In this document: in pieces, positions 12,096-22,959 of the stretch
Numbering within the stretch: the stretch's first letter is position 1
How the letters are laid out: each line of letters begins with the position of its first letter
Source of the DNA: Thozetella sp. PMI_491
Lineage: Eukaryota > Ascomycota > Sordariomycetes > Chaetosphaeriales > Chaetosphaeriaceae
Reading direction: 5' to 3'
Length of the DNA: 64,000 nucleotides
Assembly (NCBI GenBank): GCA_021432635.1
Contig: MU270082.1
Location: forward strand, 67,831-131,830
The notes under the pieces: generated by a model
The model's database searches: none
What the model saw: only the letters and a program-made list of their open reading frames with translations
Told to the model about the DNA's origin: nothing
Program-made: the position numbers and the translations under genes

Positions 12096-15000
12096 CTTGG
12101 TTGGGAAAATGGTACGAGTAGAAATCGTTCCAGACGAGCTATACTCGGATGCTTGTTATCTTTTGAGTCGTGAGACACGGCGTGTTTGGTAGAGCAAGAT
12201 CTTTCTCTCCCGCTGTTGCAGGAGGCGGCGTCAGTACATGGTGCGCGAAAGAGGGGTGGAGGGCGGCGGCGGGCCGCCACGGGTACACTCGAGAATCATC
12301 TTCTCGTTGTGGAAGCGGGGTGTGCCATGCGCATTCTCTAAGAAGGTCGGGAGGATGACATACGTTGAAAGGTAGAGCCAATAGTGGTAAGTACTTGGCT
12401 GAGGTTGGAACGAGTAGAACTCGGGTCGTTTAAGCTGTAGAAGCCGTCTTGTGTCTTTGAAAAGAAGGAAGTGCACCAGGCGGTTGAGAAAGACAAGAAA
12501 CAAAGCAGGCCTAGCCTTCAAGGAGTGAATGAGGCAACTCAAGTGGTAGAAAGGACCGTGGGTGAGGATAGAAACGAATGTCGGGGTGAGGACTTGGCGA
12601 CCATCTTATATCCAAGGTGGACGGAAGGAGAGAGGCATCCTAAAAGGAGAAGGAGGACGAGGTGGCACAGGAGAGGACGGGGAGCCGCTGCAGGTACTTC
12701 GGCGGGTCCAATACTGATTGGACTGGGCAGGGTAGGAGATGGGCTAGAGCCTCCACGGAATAGGTTGACAAGCCCACCTGGACTGGTCGATCCGCGCAGA
12801 CGTCGGCACCTCCCCCAGGTGGCTCTCTGGAACCTGGCCAGTAGGGCTCAGCCATCGTGAGCAGCCTGCTCCCCTCCGAAGCATGTGGGGCGGGAGGGAG
12901 GATGAACCAGCCCATGCAGGAGACAATGATAGGCCAGCTTGGCTTTCGCTCGCTTGTTTCGATGTGGGACAGAGCTAGCAAAACATTTTCCTTCGGTGTG
13001 AGTGGGATTGGTCGTCCTCGGTTTGCGCTGTGGTGGACGTCTAGAGCTGGCTTGGGACAGGATCTCCTGCCGCGTTACCCCTGACTAAGGCAGGCGGGCA
13101 CAGAGCTGCAGCCTCCAAGCTGGGGGGTAAGGGAAGAGAGCGGCGTTGCAGGGATGTTCCCGAGCGCAAAGACATCAGATTCAGGGGGGAAGCCCGACGA
13201 ACAGCACACGAAGGCGACATGCGGCCCCGCGTACTACCGCTGGGGGCCCGAGTGTCGTCTCTTGCCATCCTATTTTGCCCTTTTCTAGTCTATTTGAAGC
13301 AGCACAAGTCGACAAATCTGTGTGTCTGGGCTCGGGTATTCCCCCTCGAACGAGATGGCCAGAGGCGCAAGAGAGGCACGACAATATCCTAAGTGCAGCA
13401 GGAGCCAAAAAAAGGACCTCGACAAAGCGATGTCGTGCTGACGTAGGGAGGCCACGCCGGCAGGCCGCCAATCGCGTCCTTAAGCCATGGAGCTGGTAAA
13501 TTCGAGGTGGCCGCGGCCGCCTTTTCTTGTCACCACGCCGGTAGAGCTGCGGCGTATGCACTCAGGGGGCCCCTCAGTTATTGGCTAAAGACAAAAGGGG
13601 AAGTCCGGGAGAACAGGTGAGCAGGGGTCTTCGAGTGGGTCAGATCCCCTGAAAAAAAAGTAGCGACAGGGGTGAGAAGCGATCGTCCCGGGTTTAGAGA
13701 GGGCTCCCACCAGGGAACGGACGGCACAGGGAGGGGGAGTATGTAGGGGGCAAAAAGGAAAGAGTGGGAAAAAAAACGAGAGACATCCTTGGAGTCCCAG
13801 TTTCCATACCAGCCACCCAATCATTCCCACCTCGCACGCTGAGCGGCGGGAAGCCTGTGGATTCCCCGCGGCCCGCACGACTCTAGCACTGCAGTAGTAG
13901 CAGAGGCCAAGGTCAGAACTAGGCGCCGGGGAAGTACGGGATGCACTTCTCCTGCTTCTGGCGGTCGGAAAAAAACAACTCTAAAAAAACCAAACCACCA
14001 TGGGCGAACAGCCGGCGCCTGTCGCAAGTGTCGCAAGTGCCAATAGCAGATGCGGCTGGGCCGCTAGGTCAGCTCTCCCTCGTGTGTCCATCACGAGTGC
14101 CTCGGTCTTTCTGGTCGCTTTGGTGTGCCTAGCCGCTCCACGGCTTGCATGGCTAAGGGACAAGGCGAACGAGTGAACCAGACTTGCCAGAATACCCCAC
14201 AGGTCGGGTTGACGGCGAGGTGTGCCCTCAGCCACTCACGATGGCAATCGCGCATTTTGGGTAGGCAAGCCCCCGTCCACCCCCGTTCAACCCCGTTCCA
14301 TCGCAGGGGGTGACCACGGCACAGAGCACGTTGAGTGGCAGCGGGCTGGGGGCCGATCGGTCCAGTGCTGGGGCCAGCCGAATGGACGGTGCCCCTGGGA
14401 TGGTGAAACGGACCGCACGCGGCGCTCGGTTTCAGCCCGCAGTTTATCCAATCAGCGCCTCCCGCCTACGAGAGAAGGGGAGCTGGTCTTAGCCAGTCAT
14501 GGCCGTAAACCAGCTCTCCCCGCGGATGACTTCGTCGGCGTCGGCGAACCCTTAGGTCGTCTCTTTTGCACGCTCTCTAGGCCACCACTTCATTGGATTG
14601 ACCAAAGATTCAGATCTGACGAGAAGGATAGGAATCATTCGTCCCCCTTTTTTCCAGCGCTTCCTACAGTCGCATCGAAGCAACCAGGTGATCAGTACGC
14701 GCGGTGGAGAGCCCAGTCCTGGAAGACCACCTGTCAAGCTGCGGCCAGACCTGTAGCCGGCTGGCCGCCTTGGCCTCCTCCACGCCCAACCCACCCCCCT
14801 GTCCTCGCCGTTCGGCCGGCTGGGAGCAACGTAAACCGTTTGCCAGTTCGCAGATCAGAAGGGCTCAGTCGACGAACGTTCCCTCTCATCGGCTGCTTGG
14901 TTAACGGAAAGCCAACCCCAGTGGTCAAGAGCATGAAGATGCGGAAATGCAAGTGGAGTGCAGTGCCAAAGCTGGGACGGGCTTTCGAATGAAAGGACCG

Positions 15001-15950
15001 AGGCGCAGTTGCTTCTTCTTCGTCTCGCAGGGGTGATCGTCACTAGGAAGATGCTATCCATCCCAAGCTTTTCGCGTGGCCAGTGAAGAGGTGTGGCTGT
15101 ATTCGGTACAAATAGCACGCTTGAAATGCCCAGCAAGCCCCTGGTTCCTTGTACCTTGACTCCAAAAAGGCCGTGTTGTACCCATGATGCGCATGAAAGG
15201 CTCTCCGAGTCGCTTGGCAAAGCCACAAGAGAACAACGACGCTGCCCGGCTAGGATGCTGGATTTGGCAAGCTGCCCGTGTACCAATGCGGTCACGAGCG
15301 CTCTCGAGCTCGTGAGAGAGAGCGAAAAGGACTTGCCGTGTGGCGTAGGCTTCTTCCTTTGCCCTCGACCCATCTGGCGCCGCACAGGTGCCTCGCCACA
15401 ATATGCTTGCAATATTGCTAGATGAGCCGAAGGAACCTAGCAGGCCGCATCAGACCAAGGCATACCTAGTCCTATACGAGAGGGAGCTGCCAGCCAGGTA
15501 AACCTGTGCGATGCATGAACAGGACTTCGGACGACAACGTGCGCCTAGAAAGCTTCGCTTTCGGTGGCGAATCAGACGTCCAAATCTGGGAAACATTTCG
15601 GTGAAACAAACGTATCTACCCGCTGGGAGCCATCCTAGCCGCTCCCCCATCGGTGTCGCCATCAAGGCAGACTACTTCGTAAGCCGAGGTCGATTCGTAC
15701 CAGAACACGTAATGACAACCCCGAGCGGTTGGTGGCGAAGATCGCGCTGCTCTAGAGCGCTTCTCGTAATCGTAATATTATCGCATGCTTCTACCTCTTT
15801 CTACCGAGCACCGAGAGCAACTGGTGGCTGCCTCGTTTCTATTCAGGAGACCCGCACTCCCCCCCTCTTCATCTGTTCCACACCGGGAGGATCTCAGCCA
15901 GTCGGCCCGTCCACCGCAGGCTGCCTTCTTGCAACTTATTTCCCAGGCAC
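12096..15950. other. Long intergenic region, no supported gene
   Basis: ORFs here (up to 256 codons at 14222-14992, plus strand) are low in hydrophobic core pattern, rich in Arg/Pro/Gly, and match no family I know. They look like chance ORFs in GC-rich DNA. The 12.1-12.7 kb part is probably the AA11 leader and promoter. Short A and T runs occur near 13650 and 13980. Confidence 0.6.
12605..12612 (-). promoter_or_regulatory. Possible TATA element for AA11 gene
   Basis: GATATAAG on the minus strand, about 510 bp upstream of the AA11 ATG. It would imply a leader of roughly 480 nt. Based on sequence match only. Confidence 0.25.
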
Positions 15951-16717
15951 CTATTCTGCGGCGACGCTTGCAGGGTGGTTGGGATCGCAATCTGGGGTCC
16001 GGAGGAAAAAGATCAGCCCAGTAATCGCAACAGGAACAGCCCACTCGCACGCATCCGTGCAGGGCGATCCGAGACCAGACTTACCCTCGAAGACGTAGCC
16101 GGCCCGTGTCCAGCGCTGTAGCTTCTCGCGGCGGAACTCTTCCAAGTCCCACTCCTTGCTCTCTAGCTCATTCTTGTTCAGGTAGACGTAGACCTCGGCG
16201 GTCCTCTCCTCGCCCTCGACGTTGCCAACGCCCTTGGCGTCTCCTACCTTTGTGAGCAGCTTGACCTTGACCTTCCTCCGCTCGTACTGGCTGCCCTCGA
16301 AGAAATCAAGCTTCTCCATATTGGCCTTTGTCAAGCCGGTCGTGTACGTGCCAAACACCTCGTGCTCCGGGTCTTCTGTGATCCCTGGATAGTCGGCAGA
16401 CTCGACCCGCCGCCGACAGTAGCCATGGAGAATTGCCGGATGGAAAGCGTGCAGCTTCGCAATTTCGGGCGCCACCTCCTTGCTGTTGTAGCAGACCGAA
16501 TAGAAGACCTCGGGCACCATCTATCCAACAGGTTAACACCCGCAGTGTAGGTCCAGTGGTCCAGTCATATCAGTACCAGAGTGCCTGCAGTTCCAGTGTT
16601 AGCCAGGGTTGTCTCGCAGATAGTATGCTGTTCAGTTTCCCATGGGGTACGATTACCATAAAAAAAGGCGCAATGAACATTCTCATCCCCCATGATTCGA
16701 CCGTCCTTTGAACCCAT
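15951..16717 (-). CDS. AIG2-like / gamma-glutamylcyclotransferase-like protein, 4 exons with a microexon
   Basis: Small cytosolic protein of the AIG2/GGCT fold, whose members act on gamma-glutamyl amides; the substrate here is unknown. Exons: 16657-16717, 16577-16584 (8 nt), 16085-16520, 15951-15991. The total is 546 nt, 181 aa. Splicing rebuilds the family signature as AFFY-G-TL-MVPEVFYSVCY; the single Gly codon spans intron 1, and TL comes from the microexon. Downstream are HPAILHGYCRR, YPGI and an acidic region with KLDFFEGSQYERRKVKV, where the family's acidic residue sits. Intron 3 (15992-16084) joins YVFE to DCDPNHPASVAAE and stop. Introns 1 and 3 are multiples of three without stops, so retained forms stay open. 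An in-frame Met at 16861 could extend the N-terminus, but that stretch shows no family similarity. Confidence 0.85.
16577..16584 (-). other. 8-nt microexon of the AIG2-like gene
   Basis: GCACTCTG lies between an acceptor (CTAACACTGGAACTGCAG) and a donor (GTACTG). It supplies the last two bases of Gly plus Thr-Leu of the FYGTL signature. Flanking introns are 72 nt (16585-16656) and 56 nt (16521-16576). Confidence 0.8.
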
Positions 16718-19380
16718 GGTGACCGCCGCCCAAGTGGTTGCTTCCGTGCGCGTAGATGTCGAGAAGCCCAGCGGCAAACACAGCTTGACAGCCTGCGGTC
16801 TTACTAGGTTGCCTATCGTGCCCAAGTAGAGGTTATGTGCATACTGCGATACCGGCGCCAATGCAGATTGCAGTTTAAGGCGTCGTTAGAATCGTCGTTG
16901 CTGAGAGGTCGGCTTTAGTCTTACTAAGTTTTGGTCCTTCCAAATGTGGAGACGCCTGATAAGGATATAGTCATCGAGCCCATCAACCCAAAGAGCTTCC
17001 ACTGGCCCAATCAGCCCGAAGACAACGGGAAACGGCCCAGTTACTGATATGTAAGCGTCTATAGTACCCGAATATCTGTTCATCCAAAGCGTTTCATACC
17101 CGCCTCTTTGGATCCGATCTTATCAGGAGCCGTATCCAGTCTCCTCCTTGTGATCCCCCCGCCCCCCCGGGCTAGGCCAATGTAGTCCCGGCACCTAATT
17201 CAACAAAGAGCACAGTCCTTTCACCGGTTCGGATGGATGCAGAGCATATAAATGTACTGTAGGAGGAACCTCTTTTCCGTGTATTCTGCAGGCTTGCACA
17301 TAATATAAACAGGAGCAACTTACCCTGCCTCGCACCTTGTCTGTTATTGCATTTGGTTCATACCGTTTGCATACCCCGGGCTGGTGCACGCAGCCGCCAT
17401 CTAAATAGTCCCGGACCCAATGTTCCCCGCTATCATGCGTTACCTAGTAGAAGTTGGAGGATGAATCCATATGGATGGGCATTAGTGATCCAGATTAGTG
17501 GCGGCAGACTTACACGATGGCAGTCGATATTTCACCTGTTGTCTGGCCAATGTTGTGCACTGCTGCCAACAGGTCAAGATGGTGCGCTTGGTGGGCTGGC
17601 TTTGCATCGCTGGCCTTGTCCATGAATGTATCAACCGAGGTATGTGTTCGTGAGCTATCGGATTCGGCGACAACGGACTCCGGACGTTCCCTTAGGCCAG
17701 ATCTCGAAATTCCATATCTTGCTCATATGCTTCCCTGGCCGCCGCCAGCCAAAGTTTTACGGCGAGGCTGCCCCAATAACCACTCTGGTATATGCCTGGA
17801 AGGCAAGGTTCTGAAGATGGTGCAGGGGTCATTGCACTCCGACAGTTTTCCTTCTAGTCCTAGAATTTATCTCACATTGCCTTTGTAGCAGATCGTTATG
17901 ACGAGGAAGTAGGATGCTGAGAAGGCGAAAGCAACGCGCCCGGCCCGTTTATATGTCACGACAGACACAGCTCCTTCTTGAAGTGCGAGTAAGCCGGAAG
18001 GTTAATAATTGCCGATGTGCAAGTAGCTAGAAGGTCGATCACAAGATGAGCCTGTGGTTTGTGACGTTCGGTGTCTGATAAAGGCAATCCAGGACTACAG
18101 CCGGCACAGGAACGATAGGGGTCGTGATGGACGGCGGCCCACCAAACAACATCGGATACTGCTAAGCTGTTCTATCCGCGGAACTGAGAAGACCTCGAGG
18201 GCAGTTCGTGTGGGCAGGAAGATCGTGGCGGCCATGCTTCGCGTTGTGGTTGTTGTGGTGGTGCGAGGAGGGAGGGTTAAAGTTGGAAGGGAGAGGAGGC
18301 AGGAACCTATTTAAATAAAAGACATATCCGGAAGCACCGCACAACATCACCAACAACCAACATGACAAAATGATATTACCCTAATGTTACATCCCCCCCC
18401 TCCGCGACGAGCGGCTAACTGCATGCTAAACAGTGCGAAGATACAAACAAAATAAGCGCCCGGCTATGGGAGACTTATTTCGGCCGATCTCGTCAAGCGC
18501 TCTTCTATTCTGGACCATACCCTGATCCCTGGCCTGCCAGTAAAGGGTGTTTGCACAGTCGTCAATCCTGTGTAAGCTATCTGATGGAATCGAGGCAAGA
18601 TGGCGCGCCATTACTAGGCAAGGTACCTTGAGCATCATGGCAAGGCTACTCTTTGATACCACTTGAACTTCTTACATATATAAGAAGCTCCGTAGTCTGC
18701 TCAATTCGTCGTTTACAATATCTTGATCTCATTCAGAACGATTGCTGTTGTTAATTAAGGCGCTCTTGCGGCTATTGCCGCATTGATGGGGCCGAGCGCT
18801 TCGTGGCCCCCAGCCTGTAATTAGTTCTAAGCGCCGGGTCGACATAGGACTGCACTCATGATTGGCTGGGCTGCCACGATACAATCATTATGCTACAGGG
18901 GGGTTAGCGAGGGGGGGGATTCCCCAAGATGATAGCGCTGCGAACGTTCAACGAAGCCTCATGGTATGGGCCGTCAAGAGAATCAAGTCTTCTTGAACGA
19001 CCGTCACCCGCAACAAATAGACTGGTGAAGAAATTGAACCTATCGTGCTGGTCGCAAAATTGGCGTTGCGACTTCGACGTCTTCTCCTGCTATCGACAAG
19101 CCTATAGCGTATTGGTTGCTTAAAGGCCCGTTTCCAGGTCTGTTGGTTTCAAGAAACTCTGCAGACCCTTGACGGCTAGCTCCCCCCCCAATCATAAGCC
19201 GGTCGTTGTATGAAGCTGAGGGGATTTCGCCGCCCTTTCACAGTGTCCGACAATCCCGTCCCTTGTCGATCATGTCAGGCCCGGGCCGCTTAGCGTGGTC
19301 ACTGTTCTTGGCGAGCGCCTGTGAGTCCTATATAGAATGGCTCCCAAGCAGACACTTTTCATGCTTCTGTCCTCGCTAGG
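16718..19380. other. Divergent intergenic region
   Basis: Separates the minus-strand AIG2-like gene from the plus-strand DUF3176 gene. Several AT-richer stretches (16900-17300, 18300-18450). ORFs such as 17517-17888 show no recognisable family. C-runs at 17157-17168 and 18391-18398. No RNA gene recognised. Confidence 0.55.
19329..19334 (+). promoter_or_regulatory. TATA-like element upstream of DUF3176 gene
   Basis: TATATA, 47-52 bp before the ATG at 19381. If used, the leader is about 20 nt, or about 195 nt if translation starts at the later Met at 19555. Confidence 0.4.
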
Positions 19381-21399
19381 ATGAGCTCCGGACACATTGC
19401 CGGTGCCTCCCATGAGACGCTCTTATCGCTCCTTTGTGTTTTCTCGCTTCTTTCTCCTGTCTGCTGGGCAAACACCATCATAATAATCGAGTGCTGGGGA
19501 GCCGAGCAGAGCAACCTCGAGTGCCCACCGCTCTCTTCACCCGGCGGTGGCAGAATGGAGCACCATCAGAATTGGCCCATGGGAAACATCCATGGCGGCT
19601 ATCCGTCACGGCCAGTCTCCCCTTTGTCAGACGTCGTCGAGAGCGCACCACCTTTGCCAAGCCCTGCCGGGGGGGCCGTGAAGGAGGCGCAGGTGGCCCA
19701 GGAAACCCAGTTCGCCAAACCCAACCCTCGGTCGAGAATCAGGAGTTGGTCAGACTGGTGGTGGAAGGAGATACTAGCCGTTATATCGAGTTTCGCTTTC
19801 CAGGGTGCGGCTGTTGTCATCCTGCTATTGATGGCAGAGAAACCATATGAGCTTTGGGGGTTCTTCGTCAGTCTTAACGCTACAATTGCCATCTTCACCA
19901 CAGCTGCCAAAGCGACTTTGCTGCTGTCTGTTACAGCCTGCATCAGTCAGTGGAAGTGGCTACACTTTAGGGGTCGCACCGCGCCACTTCGCGACTTCGA
20001 TGTTTATGACGAAGCTAGCCGTGGCTCGCTCGGCTCCTTTTTCCTCCTCTTCCACTTCCGCTGGGGAATACCGGCTATCGGGGCAATCATTACGATACTA
20101 GCACTTGGTATCGACGCCTTTGCCCAGCAGGTGGTCCTTCTGGAGGGCAGAGAGGTCTTCAGCACTTCACCAAATGTATCGGCCAGCTTTGCGTTCTCAC
20201 GAAACTACAGCAGTGATATCGTAGCTGGCCCATTTGCTGGTGGCTCTCCAATCAGTATGAATGACCACACATGATATATTTAATCCACATTGCTAACATG
20301 TTCCTAACTAGAAGCAACTACGGATGCTGCTATGCATGGCGCCATATTGCGTGGCCTATACAATCTGGAAGCAGCCCAGCCGTTCAACTGCTCCTCTAGA
20401 TGCCGTTGGGATGGCCCCTACATCTCTCTGGGGTTTCAATCCTCATGCCACAATGTGACTCTCGAGACTATGCAGACCAAGATCTGTGCCAACACCACCG
20501 AGTCGCCAAACTTGTTTAAGTGTTCCATGTACACACCTGCCGGGGTGGTCATTAAAACGGTCTGGCAAGCTACTGAGTTACAGTCAATAGTCGTCGTTAA
20601 CTCTTCTACCACGCCGCCCATCCCCATCGGCGCCGGCGCTCTATACTACGAAGGGTCGAAGGGAGTAGCATCCAATTTAACCAACATTGCTATTTTCCGA
20701 GCCCCGAGCAACTATGCCCTTTCCGATCCGCAGATAACGGAAGGAATCATCGGCGAGGAAGTTGTCGAGTGTGAAATCAGCCTGGCTGGGTACAAGTACT
20801 CAGAGATCGAGGCAGTCGGAACCTCACTTCGTATGCCACCGCCAGAAGCCAGAACGCTCGGTTATGGTTCTCCTGACCAAAACTTTTCTACATTGCTATA
20901 CACGGATGAGGAATTTGGCAAATTTTTTATCGCTCCCAAAGATATTACAAACGTACATCAGTTCTTCATTTCATCTCAATTCGTCGGAGATATGCAGGAC
21001 GGAAACGCGATGAGTACGGCCGATGGCACAGGAGGCGCCTTTATCAATGGCAGCATATCCGACAAAATCAACAACATGGCAACCAGTATGACGGATTATA
21101 TTCGGAATAACAAGAACGGGGAACTTGGATTTGGGCTGACGGAGGAGACCGTGGTGTTTGTGCGAGTTGAGTGGGAATGGCTAGTTTTGCCCCTGGTGGT
21201 TGAGGTGGGCGCTGCTATTCTCTTAATCATCACCATGAGGCAGAGCAGGAGGGCGTTGGGGGTCGGCCTATGGAAATCCTCTAATACGGCCCTTTTATAC
21301 CACTATGTCGAGGGACCTGAAGGGCTCCTGAAGAACGAGATCAATAGTCCCGAGCATCTTCAGGAGCTCAGGGTCCACGTGCGGGCTAAGCTGGCATGA
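19381..21399 (+). CDS. DUF3176 multi-pass membrane protein
   Basis: Fungal membrane protein of unknown function, common in Pezizomycotina. Two exons, 19381-20254 and 20312-21399 (intron 57 nt, GTATGA donor, two CTAAC sites near the acceptor), give 653 aa. The DUF3176 signature runs from WWWKEILAV (about 127) through ATIAIFTTAAKATLL and ISQWKWLHF to DEASRGSLGS and ITILALGIDAFAQQ. Predicted membrane segments: about 131-151, 166-189, 229-250, and 580-602 near the C-terminus. The loop between the third and fourth has many N-x-S/T sites and paired Cys, so it is probably extracellular or lumenal. The start is uncertain: residues 1-58 include a hydrophobic stretch but no family similarity, and Met59 (19555) is a good alternative. 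Confidence 0.85.
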
Positions 21400-21737
21400 C
21401 CCCAGCCTGCGCAGGATATGCCTTGTACACATACCAAAGCTTGGAAGCTATATTAAAGAATAAAAAATATTACCAGCACATAAGAGCATGTCACGCTCCA
21501 TGCTTCAAGCCGTTCCCCGCGTTGACAACATTGGAGGCACCTATATATTGGGGGTTTGAGGCTCTGGCTCCACTTTTCTAGCCAACTTCCTTCCACTTCA
21601 ATTCCAATCGAAGCCTGTTTCGATCTCCCGAGCAGTTAGGAACTCTCCAACGCTTGTCTAATACAGCATGACATTAGTAAGGCCCAGCCCAAATCCCGCC
21701 GAAAGTATACGGTAGTATATCACCTTCAACTTTCACC
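21400..21737. other. Intergenic: DUF3176 3' end and yih1 promoter
   Basis: About 340 bp between two plus-strand genes. AT-rich start (AATAAAAAAT near 21460 could serve polyadenylation). No gene or clear promoter element seen. Confidence 0.6.
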
Positions 21738-22571
21738 ATGTCTGAGGAGCTAGCCGACGAAATCGAGGCTATTAACTCGATCTACGGCGAAGGGACGTTA
21801 GAAAGGTCGAGCCAAGACTCGGGAGACATTTACATTCTCAGCCTCCCGGGAGATGCCGTATCGCTGCGCCTTCAGCTCTCTTCTGGATACCCGGAGGAAC
21901 CGCCGATAGTCTTAGGGACACATAGCTCAGGAGAGCATGGCAAGCGCGGCGCGGCGTCTCGGGACCTGACGCTGTTTCGGCAGGCAGTCGGGGAGGTCTT
22001 CGAGCCTGGGCAGGTCTGCCTCTTCGATGCGATCGAGAAGCTCAAGGAGTACCTGGAAGCACAGGGGAAAGAGAGCGAAATAGAGGCAGCGCACGAGCCC
22101 GAAGAGACTACGCACATCGCTCAGGATCACGGGCCGTCGCTCGAGGACCTCCCGGAACCGCCGTGGATCCTGTCCGATCCGGTCACGGAGCTCAAGTCAA
22201 CTTTCGTTGCTCGCTGTGCCGCCGTCTCCTCCCCCACCCAGGCGTCGCAGTTTGTGCAGCACTTGCTGGCCGCAGACAAGAGGGTGCGGACGGCGACGCA
22301 CAACATCACAGCTTGGAGGATACGGGGCCCGAACGGGACCTCGTTCCAAGACTGCAACGACGACGGCGAGACAGCCGCGGGCGGGCGGCTCCTCCACCTC
22401 ATGCAGCTTATGGATCTGTGGGACACGATGGTGGTAGTCACGAGGTGGTACGGTGGCCAAAAGCTCGGCCCGCGCCGGTTTGCCCTTATTAATGCAGCCG
22501 CAAGGGATGCATTCGTCAAGGCTGGCCTGGTTGACGACTCAGGGGCGAAGAAGAAGAGCCACGGCAAGTGA
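21738..22571 (+). CDS. yih1: Yih1/IMPACT homologue (RWD + UPF0029)
   Basis: Cytoplasmic inhibitor of general amino-acid control: in yeast and mammals the protein binds Gcn1 and actin and limits Gcn2 activation. Intronless, 277 aa, with the start in a good context (TTCACCATGTC). The N-terminal RWD domain (about 1-115) has the family opening LADEIEAINSIYG and the YPEEPP motif. The C-terminal Impact/UPF0029 domain (about 160-262) has SFQDCNDDGE, MQLMDLWDTMVVVTRWYGG and KLGPRRFALINAAAR, all diagnostic. A short Lys-rich tail ends it. It converges with the ACT-domain gene, stop codons 388 bp apart. Confidence 0.95.
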   Translation: MSEELADEIEAINSIYGEGTLERSSQDSGDIYILSLPGDAVSLRLQLSSGYPEEPPIVLGTHSSGEHGKRGAASRDLTLFRQAVGEVFEPGQVCLFDAIEKLKEYLEAQGKESEIEAAHEPEETTHIAQDHGPSLEDLPEPPWILSDPVTELKSTFVARCAAVSSPTQASQFVQHLLAADKRVRTATHNITAWRIRGPNGTSFQDCNDDGETAAGGRLLHLMQLMDLWDTMVVVTRWYGGQKLGPRRFALINAAARDAFVKAGLVDDSGAKKKSHGK

Positions 22572-22959
22572 GGCGAACCTAAAGGCGCTGAGCTAAGTCA
22601 CGCAAGGCTCCGAGATCCGCCTCGAAGCGTCAGAGGAGATGGAGTATAGACTACAACCATGAATTTTTTTACTCTAGGGTCGGCCCTGAGTTGGATATCT
22701 TGTTAAACGAATGTCGGCCACCTACATCTGAACGCCCCCCCCTCCCCCCCGGGCCGAGCTTTGTGAACATGCTGGGAATCGTTACTCTCCCTCTTCGGCT
22801 AGCCGACACGATGCAAGCTAACGAGCCACCTCCTTCCACGAACCACCCTCACCATATGCCCCCTAAAACAAGGGGAGAAAACCCAGGATGAGAAGAGACT
22901 TTTTGGTATCCCCTATACCCCACCATTTTGTCTTATATAACCGACGACTGGAAATGCAA
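22572..22959. other. Convergent intergenic region (3' UTRs)
   Basis: Between the stop codons of yih1 (+) and the ACT-domain gene (-). Contains a C-rich run at 22736-22750. Nothing else recognised. Confidence 0.6.

Noticed and set aside
10974-12173. 399-codon plus-strand ORF antisense to the AA11 gene
   Set aside because: Long only because the GS-repeat DNA lacks stops in several frames; Arg/Gly/Ala-rich with no domain.
14222-14992. 256-codon plus-strand ORF between AA11 and the AIG2-like gene
   Set aside because: Low-complexity Pro/Arg/Trp-rich sequence, no motif, no plausible splice partners; likely chance ORF in GC-rich DNA.
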